A stretch of DNA of 35,584 nt. It comes from Acidimicrobiia bacterium (GTDB lineage Bacteria; Actinomycetota; Acidimicrobiia; Acidimicrobiales; SZUA-35). The position numbers and the translations under genes were made by a program. The notes under the pieces are model-generated. The model was not told the DNA's origin and did no database searches. It saw nothing but the letters and a program-made list of their open reading frames with translations. Of this stretch, positions 7,724 through 16,183 are shown one piece after another. Within the stretch, counting starts at the first letter, position 1. Each line of letters opens with the position of its first letter. Location of the stretch: contig JAOTYQ010000003.1 in assembly GCA_029861725.1 (NCBI GenBank), forward strand, positions 1 to 35,584, in the 5' to 3' direction.

Positions 7724-9245
7724 GCGAGGTCGCCGGTCCCGCGACGCCCCCGAGGCGCCGCGCCCGACCGACCAGCCACCGTTCCGCCTCCACCGCCGAC
7801 CCTTCGAGCCGACCCGGGCCGTCTCCGACGACGAGCTCGAAGCGATCCACGACGCATCGCTCGCCGTCCTACGGAACGTTGGCATCGACGTGCTCGACCC
7901 CGACGCTCGCCGGTTGCTCGTCGAGGCAGGAGCCGAGAGCGACGACCAGGTCCGGATCCGGTTCGATCCGGACCTGGTCGTCGACCAGGTGGCTCGGGCG
8001 CCGAGCGAGTTCACCCTCCATGCCCGCAACCCGGCCCACGACGTGACGGTCGGCGGTGATCACGTCGTGTTCAGCGCCGTGGCCAGCCCACCCAACGTGT
8101 CGGACGAGCCGGGCGGTCGCCGCCAGGGCAACCGGGTCGACTTCCAGAACCTCGTGCGCTTGTCGCACCATCTGAGCGCCGTGCAGGTCCACGGTGGCTA
8201 TCCGGTAGAGCCGGCCGACCTCCACCCGTCCGTCCGCCACCTCCACGCCACCTACGATCTGCTCACTCTCAGCGACAAGGTCGTGAACGCCTACAGCCTC
8301 GGCGCCGCCCGCAATCGCGACTGCCTGGAGATGGTCCGCATCGCCCGCGCGCTCGATGACGCCACCGTCGACGGGGAGCCGTCGATCTTCACGATCATCA
8401 ACACCTCGTCGCCGCTGCGGCTCGACGGGCCGATGTGCCAGGGCATCGTCGAGTTCGCCCGACGCAACCAGGTGTCGGTCATCACCCCGTTCACCCTCGC
8501 CGGGGCGATGGCCCCGGTGACCATCGCCGGCGCGGTCACCCAGCAGAACGCCGAGGCCCTGGCCGGGATCGTGCTGGCCCAGGTGGCCCGACCCGGAGCA
8601 CCGGTCGTCTACGGCGGGTTCACGTCGAACGTCGACATGCGATCAGGCTCCCCGGCGTTCGGTACCCCGGAGTTCATGCAATCGGCGCTGATCGGTGGTC
8701 AGCTGGCCCGCCGCTACGGCCTCCCCTACCGCTCGTCGAACGTGAACGCCGCCAACGCGATCGATGCTCAGGCTGGCTACGAGTCTGTGTTCTCCCTCTG
8801 GGGGGCGGTGATGGGTGGCGCCAACCTCGTCTTCCATGGCGCGGGGTGGATGGAGGGCGGCCTCCGAGCCTCGTTCGAGAAGATGGTGCTCGACGCCGAT
8901 CTGTTGCACATGGTCGCCGCATTCCTCCAGCCCATCGTCGTCGACGACGCCACGTTGGCCCTCGACGCCATCGCCGAGGTAGGTCCCGGCGGCCACTTCT
9001 TCGGTGCCCAACACACCCAGGACCGCTACCGGACGGCCTTCCACACCCCAATGATCTCCGACTGGCGGAACTACGAGTCGTGGCTGGAGGCCGGGTCGCC
9101 CACCGCCCGCGATCGGGCGATCGAGCTGTACCCGGCATTGCTGGCCGAGTACGAGCAGCCGCCCTTCGACGACGACGCGCTGGCCGAGCTCGAGGACTTC
9201 GTCGCTCGCCGTGTTGCCGAAGGTGGCGTGGCCACGGACTATTGA
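7716..9245 (+). CDS. MttB-superfamily (trimethylamine/glycine-betaine methyltransferase-like) protein, no in-frame amber codon
   Basis: IHDASLAVLRNVGIDVLDPDARRLLVEAGA, TPFTLAGAMAPVTIAGAVTQQNAEALAG, QAGYESVFSLWGAVMGGANLVFHGAGWMEGGL; start ATG 7716 overlaps the iclR stop by 8 nt. Confidence 0.9.
   Translation: MVRRGRRSRDAPEAPRPTDQPPFRLHRRPFEPTRAVSDDELEAIHDASLAVLRNVGIDVLDPDARRLLVEAGAESDDQVRIRFDPDLVVDQVARAPSEFTLHARNPAHDVTVGGDHVVFSAVASPPNVSDEPGGRRQGNRVDFQNLVRLSHHLSAVQVHGGYPVEPADLHPSVRHLHATYDLLTLSDKVVNAYSLGAARNRDCLEMVRIARALDDATVDGEPSIFTIINTSSPLRLDGPMCQGIVEFARRNQVSVITPFTLAGAMAPVTIAGAVTQQNAEALAGIVLAQVARPGAPVVYGGFTSNVDMRSGSPAFGTPEFMQSALIGGQLARRYGLPYRSSNVNAANAIDAQAGYESVFSLWGAVMGGANLVFHGAGWMEGGLRASFEKMVLDADLLHMVAAFLQPIVVDDATLALDAIAEVGPGGHFFGAQHTQDRYRTAFHTPMISDWRNYESWLEAGSPTARDRAIELYPALLAEYEQPPFDDDALAELEDFVARRVAEGGVATDY
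7940..7983. repeat. Perfect 19-bp inverted repeat with 6-nt loop inside the mttB-like CDS
   Basis: CGACGACCAGGTCCGGATC - CGGTTC - GATCCGGACCTGGTCGTCG, 19/19 complementary. Confidence 0.95.
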
Positions 9246-9270
9246 GCATCGCGACGAGGGGATCGGCCAC

Positions 9271-11832
9271 GTGAGCACCGACGAAGCCAGTACGCACGGA
9301 GATCAGACGACTCAGGTCGTCGTGATCGGCGGCGGTGTCGTCGGTTGCTCGGTCCTGTACCACCTCACGAAGAACGGGTGGACCGATGCGATCCTGCTGG
9401 AGCGGACCGAGCTGACCGCCGGCTCCACCTGGCACTCGGCCGGCGGGATGCACACGCTGAACGGCGACCCCAACGTCGCCAAGCTCCAGCAGTACACGAT
9501 CGAGCTGTATCAGGAGATCGAGGAGCTGTCCGGGCGGGACTGCGGCATCCACCTCACGGGCGGCATCATGCTGGCGGACACTCCGGAGCGGATGGACTGG
9601 CTGCGGATGGCCCATGCTCGCGGCCGCTATCTCGGCATGGAGACCGAGCTGATCTCGGTGGCCGAGGCCAAGCGGCTCATGCCGCTGCTCGAGGAGCAGT
9701 ACTTCGTCGGGGCGATGTTCGACCGGCACGAGGGCCACGTCGACCCGTCGGGGGTGACCAACGCCTATGCGCAGGCCGCCCGCGACAACGGGGCCAGTGT
9801 GCTCCGCAACTCGTGGGCCCGTTCGCTGCGTCGCCGTTCCGACGGTCGTTGGCTGGTCGAGGTCTTCGACACGACGACAGGCGAGCTGACGGGAAGGATC
9901 GCCTGCGAGCACGTGGTCAACGCTGGCGGGCTGTGGGCCCGCGAGGTGGGCCGCATGGCTGGCCTCGAGCTGCCGGTGCTGGCGATGGAGCACATGTACC
10001 TTCTCACCGACGAGATCCCCGCCATCGCCGAGTACAACGAGGCCCACGGCGAGGTCCTGCACTGCATCGACTTCGGTGGTGAGATCTACATGCGGCAGGA
10101 GGGCAACGGCCTCCTGCTCGGCACCTATGAGCGCGAGGGGCAGCCGTGGTCGCCGGAGGAGACCCCGTGGGATTTCGGGATGCGGCTCCTCACCCCCGAC
10201 CTCGACCGGATCGCCGAGTCGCTCGACGTCGGCTTCAGGCACTTCCCGATCTTCGCCGAGGCCGGGATCAAGCAGGTCATCAACGGGCCGTTCACCTTCT
10301 CGCCCGACGGGAACCCGCTCCTCGGCCCGATCCGGGGCCTCCCTGGGTTCTGGAGCGCCTGTGCGGTGATGGCCGGGCTGTCCCAGGGCGGTGGGGTGGG
10401 CCTTGCCCTGGCCAACTGGATGACCGACGGCGACCCGGGGTTCGACATCTGGGGCATGGACGTGGCCCGGTTCGGCGACTGGGCCACGCTCGGGTACACG
10501 AACGCCAAGGTCCGGGAGAACTACTCCCGCCGGTTCCGCATCCAGTACCCGAACGAGGTCCTCCCCGCCGCCCGCCCGCTGCAGACCTCGCCGCTCTACG
10601 ACCGGCTGGTCGCCGAGAACGCCGTGTGGGGTGACGCGTTCGGTCTGGAGAGCGCTCTGTGGTACCAGCGACCCGGCCTCGACCCGGTCGAGGATGTGAC
10701 CTTCGGCCGGTCCAACGCCTGGGGCCCGGTCGGTGAGGAGGTCCGGGCGGTCCGCTCCGGCGTGGGCCTGATCGAGACGACCGGGTTCTCGAAGTTCCTG
10801 TTCGAGGGACCCGGGGCTCGGGCCCTGCTCGACCGCCTCATCACCAATCGAGTCCCGAAGCCGGGTCGGATTGCCTTGGCCCCTATGACCAACGAGGCCG
10901 GTCGCCTGGTCGGCGATCTCACCGTCGCTTGCCTCCGTCCCACGCCGGGCCTGGCCGAAGGCCCGCTCGCCACCCTCACCGGTGGGGCTACCCAGAACGT
11001 CGGCACCGAGGAGCAATTCGTCGTGTTCGGCTCCGGCATCGCCGAGCGTTACTACGAGCGCTGGTTCGATCGCCATCTCCCTCTCGACGGCTCAGTCCGC
11101 TACGCGACCCTCGGATTCCAGACCTGCGGCTTGTTGATCGCCGGCCCCCGCTCACGGGAGCTGCTGGCCCGCCTCACCCGGACCGACGTCTCGGCCGACG
11201 CGTTCCGGTTCCTCGACTTCACGACCCTCGACGTAGGGCTGAGCAGGCTGTGGTGCGGGCGGATCTCCTACACCGGCGATCTCGGCTACGAGCTGTGGAT
11301 GCCGGCCAGCCACCAGCGCGCCGTCTACGAATCGCTCCGGGAGGCGGGCGAGGACCTCGGGCTCACGCTGTTCGGGCTCGGGGCGCTCGACTCGCTCCGG
11401 CTCGACAAGGGCTTCGGCTCCTGGGCCCGAGAGTACCGACCGATCTACGACCCCTACGAAGCCGGCCTCGACCGGTTCGTCAAGCTGGACACCGACTTCA
11501 TCGGCCGTGACGCGCTCGCGTCGATCGCCGATCGGGGTCCGGAGCGCAGGTTGCTGACCTGGACCGTAGAGACCGGATCCGGGACCGACGACGATCCGGC
11601 GGTCGACGTGATCGGCGATGAGCCGATCTGGCACGACGGCCGGGTGGTTGGCTGGGTGACCTCCGGCGGGTACGCCCATCACAGCGATTGCTCCGTGGCC
11701 CTGGGCTACGTGCCCGCCGCACTGGAGGATGCCGACGAGGGCTTCGAGATCGAGATCGTCGGCATGAGGCGACCGGCCAAACCGGTCCGAGGTTGTCTCT
11801 GGGATCCCGACGGCAGGCGCATGAGAGGCTGA
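9271..11832 (+). CDS. Dimethylglycine/sarcosine dehydrogenase-like FAD oxidoreductase fused to GcvT (aminomethyltransferase) domain
   Basis: VVVIGGGVVGCSVLYHL FAD motif, TAGSTWHSAGGMHTLNGDPNVAKLQ (DMGDH covalent-FAD His region), C-terminal GcvT (LGFQTCGLLIAGPRSRELLARL...ISYTGDLGYELWMP...RLDKGFGSW). GTG start at 9271. Confidence 0.9.
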   Translation: MSTDEASTHGDQTTQVVVIGGGVVGCSVLYHLTKNGWTDAILLERTELTAGSTWHSAGGMHTLNGDPNVAKLQQYTIELYQEIEELSGRDCGIHLTGGIMLADTPERMDWLRMAHARGRYLGMETELISVAEAKRLMPLLEEQYFVGAMFDRHEGHVDPSGVTNAYAQAARDNGASVLRNSWARSLRRRSDGRWLVEVFDTTTGELTGRIACEHVVNAGGLWAREVGRMAGLELPVLAMEHMYLLTDEIPAIAEYNEAHGEVLHCIDFGGEIYMRQEGNGLLLGTYEREGQPWSPEETPWDFGMRLLTPDLDRIAESLDVGFRHFPIFAEAGIKQVINGPFTFSPDGNPLLGPIRGLPGFWSACAVMAGLSQGGGVGLALANWMTDGDPGFDIWGMDVARFGDWATLGYTNAKVRENYSRRFRIQYPNEVLPAARPLQTSPLYDRLVAENAVWGDAFGLESALWYQRPGLDPVEDVTFGRSNAWGPVGEEVRAVRSGVGLIETTGFSKFLFEGPGARALLDRLITNRVPKPGRIALAPMTNEAGRLVGDLTVACLRPTPGLAEGPLATLTGGATQNVGTEEQFVVFGSGIAERYYERWFDRHLPLDGSVRYATLGFQTCGLLIAGPRSRELLARLTRTDVSADAFRFLDFTTLDVGLSRLWCGRISYTGDLGYELWMPASHQRAVYESLREAGEDLGLTLFGLGALDSLRLDKGFGSWAREYRPIYDPYEAGLDRFVKLDTDFIGRDALASIADRGPERRLLTWTVETGSGTDDDPAVDVIGDEPIWHDGRVVGWVTSGGYAHHSDCSVALGYVPAALEDADEGFEIEIVGMRRPAKPVRGCLWDPDGRRMRG

Positions 11833-11838
11833 TCGACG

Positions 11839-13173
11839 ATGACCGAAGGCTATGACGCCGTGATCATCGGAGCCGGGGTGATCGGCAGCGCACTCGGCTA
11901 CGAACTGGCCCGCCACGGCCGGCGCACGCTGAACGTCGACAAGCTGCCGGCCGCCGGCTACGGCTCGACCAGCAACAGCTGCGCCATCGTCAGGTTCAGC
12001 TATTCGACCCGCGACGGCGTCGCCATGTCGTGGGAGGGTCAGCACTACTGGGCCAACTGGCGGGACTACCTCGGCGGCGACGTCGACGAGCGGGGCCTGG
12101 CCGAGTTCATCCAGTGCGGGACGGCCCTGATCAAGAAGCCCGAGGGCGGGCACCACGAGAGGGTCATCCCGCTCCTCGACGAGCTGGACATCCCCTACGA
12201 GGACTGGAGCCGCGACGAGCTGGTCGAGCGGTTCCCGATGTTCGACCCGTCGGTCTTCGGTCCGCCGAAGCGACCCGACGACGGCGCGTTCTGGGCCGAG
12301 CCGACCCAGCAGCTGCTCGGCGCCGTCTGGACCCCCGATGCCGGCTACGTCAACGACCCCCAGCTGTCGGCTCACAACCTCCAGCGGGCGGCCGAGGCCC
12401 ACGGCGCCGAGTTCCGGTTCTCGACCGAGGTGGTGACCATCCACAGCGAGCCGCACGCCGTCCACCGGTCGGGCCGCCGGGTGACCGGCGTCGAGCTCGC
12501 CGACGGCGGTTCGGCGACCGCACCGATCGTGGTCAACGTCGCCGGACCCCACAGCGGGGTGATCAACAGGATGGCCGGCTTGGAGGGGACGATGCGGATC
12601 CAGACCCGGCCCCTGCGCCATGAGGTCCACCATGTCGCCTCACCCCCGGGCGTCGCCTACGGCTCGACCGGGTGCCACGTGCAGGACGGCGACACGGGCA
12701 TCTACTTCCGGCCCGAGTCCGGCGACAACATCCTGATCGGGTCCGAGGATCCCGACTGTGACCCGAGGGAGTGGATCGACGATCCCGACGACTTCGATCG
12801 GGAGATCACCCAGGCCCAGTGGGAGGCCCAGGTGCTCCGGCTGGCGCGGCGGATGCCTGACCTCGGGGTGCCGTCCCAGAAGCGGGGCATCGTCGATTTG
12901 TACGACGTGGCCGACGACTGGATCCCGATCTACGACCGCACCGATCTCGGCGGTTTCTACGTGGCCATCGGCACCAGCGGCAACCAGTACAAGAACGCCG
13001 GGGTCGCCGCTGACTGCCTGCGGGAGCTGATCGACGCCGTCGAGGCTGGCCACGACCATGACGCCGAGCCGCTCGTCGTCACCGGTCGTTATACGGGCCT
13101 CGCCATCGACCTCGGGGCGTTCAGCCGCAACCGCGACGTCAACCCCGACTCCAGCTTCTCCGTCAACGGCTAG
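11839..13173 (+). CDS. FAD-dependent oxidoreductase, sarcosine oxidase beta-subunit-like
   Basis: DAVIIGAGVIGSALGYELARHGRRTLNVDKLPAAGYGSTSNSCAIVR; C-terminal GGFYVAIGTSGNQYKNAGVA. Confidence 0.88.
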   Translation: MTEGYDAVIIGAGVIGSALGYELARHGRRTLNVDKLPAAGYGSTSNSCAIVRFSYSTRDGVAMSWEGQHYWANWRDYLGGDVDERGLAEFIQCGTALIKKPEGGHHERVIPLLDELDIPYEDWSRDELVERFPMFDPSVFGPPKRPDDGAFWAEPTQQLLGAVWTPDAGYVNDPQLSAHNLQRAAEAHGAEFRFSTEVVTIHSEPHAVHRSGRRVTGVELADGGSATAPIVVNVAGPHSGVINRMAGLEGTMRIQTRPLRHEVHHVASPPGVAYGSTGCHVQDGDTGIYFRPESGDNILIGSEDPDCDPREWIDDPDDFDREITQAQWEAQVLRLARRMPDLGVPSQKRGIVDLYDVADDWIPIYDRTDLGGFYVAIGTSGNQYKNAGVAADCLRELIDAVEAGHDHDAEPLVVTGRYTGLAIDLGAFSRNRDVNPDSSFSVNG

Positions 13174-13203
13174 CGTGCAGCGGGCCCGCGTTCGCCGCCT
13201 GGA

Positions 13204-13222
13204 GTTCGGCCTGCGGCCGAAC
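13204..13222. terminator. Perfect 8-bp triloop hairpin GTTCGGCC-TGC-GGCCGAAC between convergent genes
   Basis: Inverted repeat in the 13174-13238 convergent intergenic gap; second copy of the element at 127..145. Confidence 0.55.
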
Positions 13223-13238
13223 GTCCCCGAACGTAGGG

Positions 13239-13664
13239 TCAGGTGACGGTGACGGTCAGCTGGTCGCTCGCGGTCGCTGAGCCGTCGGTGACCTCGAGCT
13301 CGATGACCCAGGCCCCGGTGTCGGCCACCACCATCTCGCTCTCGAGGGTGAACGCGCACTCGGTGATCGACTGACGCAGGACCTTGCCCGTGTCGTCGGC
13401 CATGTCGGGCGGGGCTTCGACGATCGTCCATGTGTACGACAGCGAGTCCCCCGACGAGTCACACCCGTCGAACTGTGGCGCTTCCCCAACGGTCACGGAG
13501 AAGTCCTCACCGGCGTCGGCCGAGACACCCGAGTCCCCACACCCGGCGACGACGAGCGCAGCGACGCAAGTCGCCAGCGCCAGTCCCCGCTGTTTGGCCT
13601 GCGGCGTTGCCTGCAGTCGGATCGAGCCCACGACCAAGCCCCTCTCTTCTCGGCCCCACGACAC
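13239..13664 (-). CDS. Putative lipoprotein with PKD/REJ-like beta-sandwich domain
   Basis: Signal peptide with lipobox (CVAALVVAGCGDSG), then DAGEDFSVTVGEAPQFDGCDSSGDSLSYTWTIVEAP...ELEVTDGSATASDQLTVTVT. Confidence 0.7.
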   Translation of the reverse strand: MSWGREERGLVVGSIRLQATPQAKQRGLALATCVAALVVAGCGDSGVSADAGEDFSVTVGEAPQFDGCDSSGDSLSYTWTIVEAPPDMADDTGKVLRQSITECAFTLESEMVVADTGAWVIELEVTDGSATASDQLTVTVT

Positions 13665-13683
13665 GGAGACAAGTATCGCGTAG

Positions 13684-14745
13684 TCAGCCGACCCCGTTGG
13701 GGCGAACGAGTATCTTCACGTGCTCCTCAGGGTTGGCGAGCTGGGCGAACGCGTCGGGCACGTCGTCGAGGCCGACGTTGGCGGTGATCAGCTTCGAGCC
13801 GTCGATCCGGCCCTCGGCCAGGTGGTGGAGCGACGTCGCGAACTCCTCGGCCGTCCAGCCCAGCACGAAGCGGATCGACAGGTTCTTCATGATCCCCATC
13901 ATCGGGCGGAACCGGTCGTGCTCCATGCACACGCCGACGACGAGCAGCTCGCTGCCGGCCGGGGTGCCGGTCATCGCCATCTCGATCATGCCCGGCACGC
14001 CGACCGCCTCGAAGACGACCGGTGGCACATCGCCGGGCTCATGTTCCGACCAGGCCTGGACAGTAGCGTCGAACCCCTCCTGGCGGGTCGCCGCCTGCCC
14101 GGGGTCGACGACGACGTGGGCTCCGAGGTCGGCCGCCAGCGCTCGGCGGCGGGGGGAGAGGTCGGCGGCCACGATCGGCTCGATCCCGGCGATCGTGAGC
14201 GAGGCGATGACCGACAGGCCGACCGGGCCGGCCCCGATCACGATGGCGGCCCGGCCCGGTTCGACGCTCGACTGGTTGACGGCGTTGAGGCCGACGGCCA
14301 TTGGCTCGGTCAGAGCCGCCACAGCCGGGTCGAGGCCGTTCGGCACCGGGAGCAGCGCACCCGGGTCGAGCAGCATCCGCTCGCAGTAGCCGCCCGGGTA
14401 GATGTTGTCGTAGCCGGGGATCACCCGGCCGCGGTCGGTGGTCAGCGAAGGCATCGCCGCCATGGCCGTCCCGGCGGCGATACCATCGACGCCCGCTCCG
14501 GACTCGAGCACGCGGACCGACACCTCGTGGCCCATCACGAGGTCCTTCGCCGGGTCGAAGTCGAACACCGGGCTGCCGGCGTCGGCCGCGACCTGCACCA
14601 TCTGGTCTGCGTGGTCGACCGTGTGGAGGTCGCTGCCGCAGATCCCGCAGGCGATCGTCTCGACCAGCACCTGCCCGGGGCCCGGGCTCACCTCGGCGAC
14701 ATCGTCGACCACCATCGTCCCGTTCCGGAGTATCGCTGCTCGCAT
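13684..14745 (-). CDS. Zinc-binding (MDR) alcohol dehydrogenase
   Basis: MRAAILRNGTMVVDDVAEVSPGPGQVLVETIACGICGSDLHTVDH...LVMGHEVSVRVLESG...VIGAGPVGLSVIASL; start CAT 14743-14745. Confidence 0.9.
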   Translation of the reverse strand: MRAAILRNGTMVVDDVAEVSPGPGQVLVETIACGICGSDLHTVDHADQMVQVAADAGSPVFDFDPAKDLVMGHEVSVRVLESGAGVDGIAAGTAMAAMPSLTTDRGRVIPGYDNIYPGGYCERMLLDPGALLPVPNGLDPAVAALTEPMAVGLNAVNQSSVEPGRAAIVIGAGPVGLSVIASLTIAGIEPIVAADLSPRRRALAADLGAHVVVDPGQAATRQEGFDATVQAWSEHEPGDVPPVVFEAVGVPGMIEMAMTGTPAGSELLVVGVCMEHDRFRPMMGIMKNLSIRFVLGWTAEEFATSLHHLAEGRIDGSKLITANVGLDDVPDAFAQLANPEEHVKILVRPNGVG

Positions 14746-14895
14746 GACTGCGACAGTACCGCGCCGATGCCGCATCGCACCGGCCCGGTGGGGCGACCGG
14801 CGACGGCCAGCCGATCCGAGGATGCGGCGGCTCCTGTGTCCGTGACAACATGCGAGGGTTGCCGCGACGCGCGGCCGAGGAGTGAGGAGATCGAG

Positions 14896-16041
14896 ATGAG
14901 CGGACCGCTCGAAGGTGTGAAGGTGATCGAGCTGGCCGGCATCGGACCGGGGCCGATGTGTGCCATGTTGCTGTCTGACCTCGGGGCCGAGGTGGTGCGG
15001 GTCGATCGTCCGGCCCCAGTCGACCTCGGGATCGACCGGGGCCGCAAGTTCAACGTGCTCAACCGAGGCCGTCGCTCGATCGCCGTCGATCTCAAGAGCC
15101 CCGAAGGGGTCGAGGTGGTGCTCGGGCTCGTCGAGCAGGCCGATGCCCTGATCGAGGGGTTCCGGCCCGGCGTGACCGAACGGCTCGGCCTGGGCCCCGA
15201 CGTGTGCCTCGCCCGCAACCCGAAGCTGGTCTACGGCCGCATGACCGGCTGGGGTCAGGACGGCCCGCTGGCCCACGCCGCCGGCCACGACATCAACTAC
15301 ATCGCGCTCACCGGTGTGCTCGACGCCATCGGTGTCGAGGGCGGGCCGCCGGTGCCGCCGCTCAACCTCGTCGGCGACTTCGGTGGCGGTGCGCTCTATC
15401 TCGCACTCGGCGTGTGCGCCGGCATCATCGAGGCCCGCCAGTCGGGTGAGGGCCAGGTGATCGATGCTGCGATGGTCGACGGCGCGGCATCGTTGCTGAG
15501 CGCGGTCTACGGCATCCACGGGTCGGGCGGGTGGAAAGAGGAGCGGGGCACCAACGTGCTCGACACCGGTGCCCACTTCTACGGCACGTACGAGTGCAGT
15601 GATGGGAAGTGGATCTCGATCGGGTCGATCGAGGGCAAGTTCCACGCCGAGCTGCTGGAGAAGCTCGGGCTCACCGCCGACGACATCCCCGACCGGATGG
15701 ACCGCGACCGGTGGAGGGAGCACAAGGTCCGCCTCACTGAGCTCTTCCTGTCGAAGACCCGGGACGAGTGGTGCGAGATCATGGAGGGCACCGACATCTG
15801 CTTCGCACCGGTGCTGTCGATGTCGGAGGCTCCGGAGCACCCCCACAACGTGAAACGCGGCACGTTCGTCGAGCTCGACGGCGTCGTCCAACCCGGGCCG
15901 GCCCCGCGGTTCAGCCGCACCCCGAGCGAGATCCAGGGCCCGGTGCCCGACCCCGGCGAGCACACCGACGCCATCCTGAGCGACTGGGGCTGGTCCGGTA
16001 GCGACATCGCTTCGTTGCGCGAGGCCGGCGCCTTCGGCTGA
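14896..16041 (+). CDS. CoA-transferase family III, alpha-methylacyl-CoA racemase-like
   Basis: GVKVIELAGIGPGPMCAMLLSDLGAEVVRVDRP...GRRSIAVDLKSPEG...LIEGFRPGVTERLGLGPDVCLARNPKLVYGRMTGWGQDGP...GHDINYIALTG. Confidence 0.93.
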   Translation: MSGPLEGVKVIELAGIGPGPMCAMLLSDLGAEVVRVDRPAPVDLGIDRGRKFNVLNRGRRSIAVDLKSPEGVEVVLGLVEQADALIEGFRPGVTERLGLGPDVCLARNPKLVYGRMTGWGQDGPLAHAAGHDINYIALTGVLDAIGVEGGPPVPPLNLVGDFGGGALYLALGVCAGIIEARQSGEGQVIDAAMVDGAASLLSAVYGIHGSGGWKEERGTNVLDTGAHFYGTYECSDGKWISIGSIEGKFHAELLEKLGLTADDIPDRMDRDRWREHKVRLTELFLSKTRDEWCEIMEGTDICFAPVLSMSEAPEHPHNVKRGTFVELDGVVQPGPAPRFSRTPSEIQGPVPDPGEHTDAILSDWGWSGSDIASLREAGAFG

Positions 16042-16145
16042 GGCGACCAGAACCCGGCGAAATTGCGGAGTTGACAGCACGACAGGCGGTTATCTCACGC
16101 AAGAACGGTGGGGGCGCCCTCGCTCGGCGGCGGGGTCGGGGGTTA

Positions 16146-16164
16146 GTGTCGACGATGTCGACAC
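16146..16164. promoter_or_regulatory. Candidate operator: perfect inverted repeat GTGTCGAC-GAT-GTCGACAC upstream of the acyl-CoA dehydrogenase
   Basis: 8-bp perfect arms with 3-nt spacer ending 19 nt before ATG 16184. Confidence 0.45.
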
Positions 16165-16183
16165 AACCCGAGGAGCGCCTGCC

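Noticed and set aside
7716-9245. Pyrrolysine (in-frame amber) in the MttB-family gene
   Set aside because: The ORF is continuous with no in-frame TAG, so it belongs to the non-Pyl MttB superfamily
8674-11076. 800-aa minus-strand ORF
   Set aside because: Antisense shadow of the mttB-like and DMGDH-like genes in GC-rich DNA; composition is Arg/Gly/Asp-rich with no recognisable domain
13720-14880. N-terminal part of the 773-aa ORF 13720..16041
   Set aside because: Antisense read-through extension upstream of the real CoA-transferase start at 14896; overlaps the minus-strand alcohol dehydrogenase
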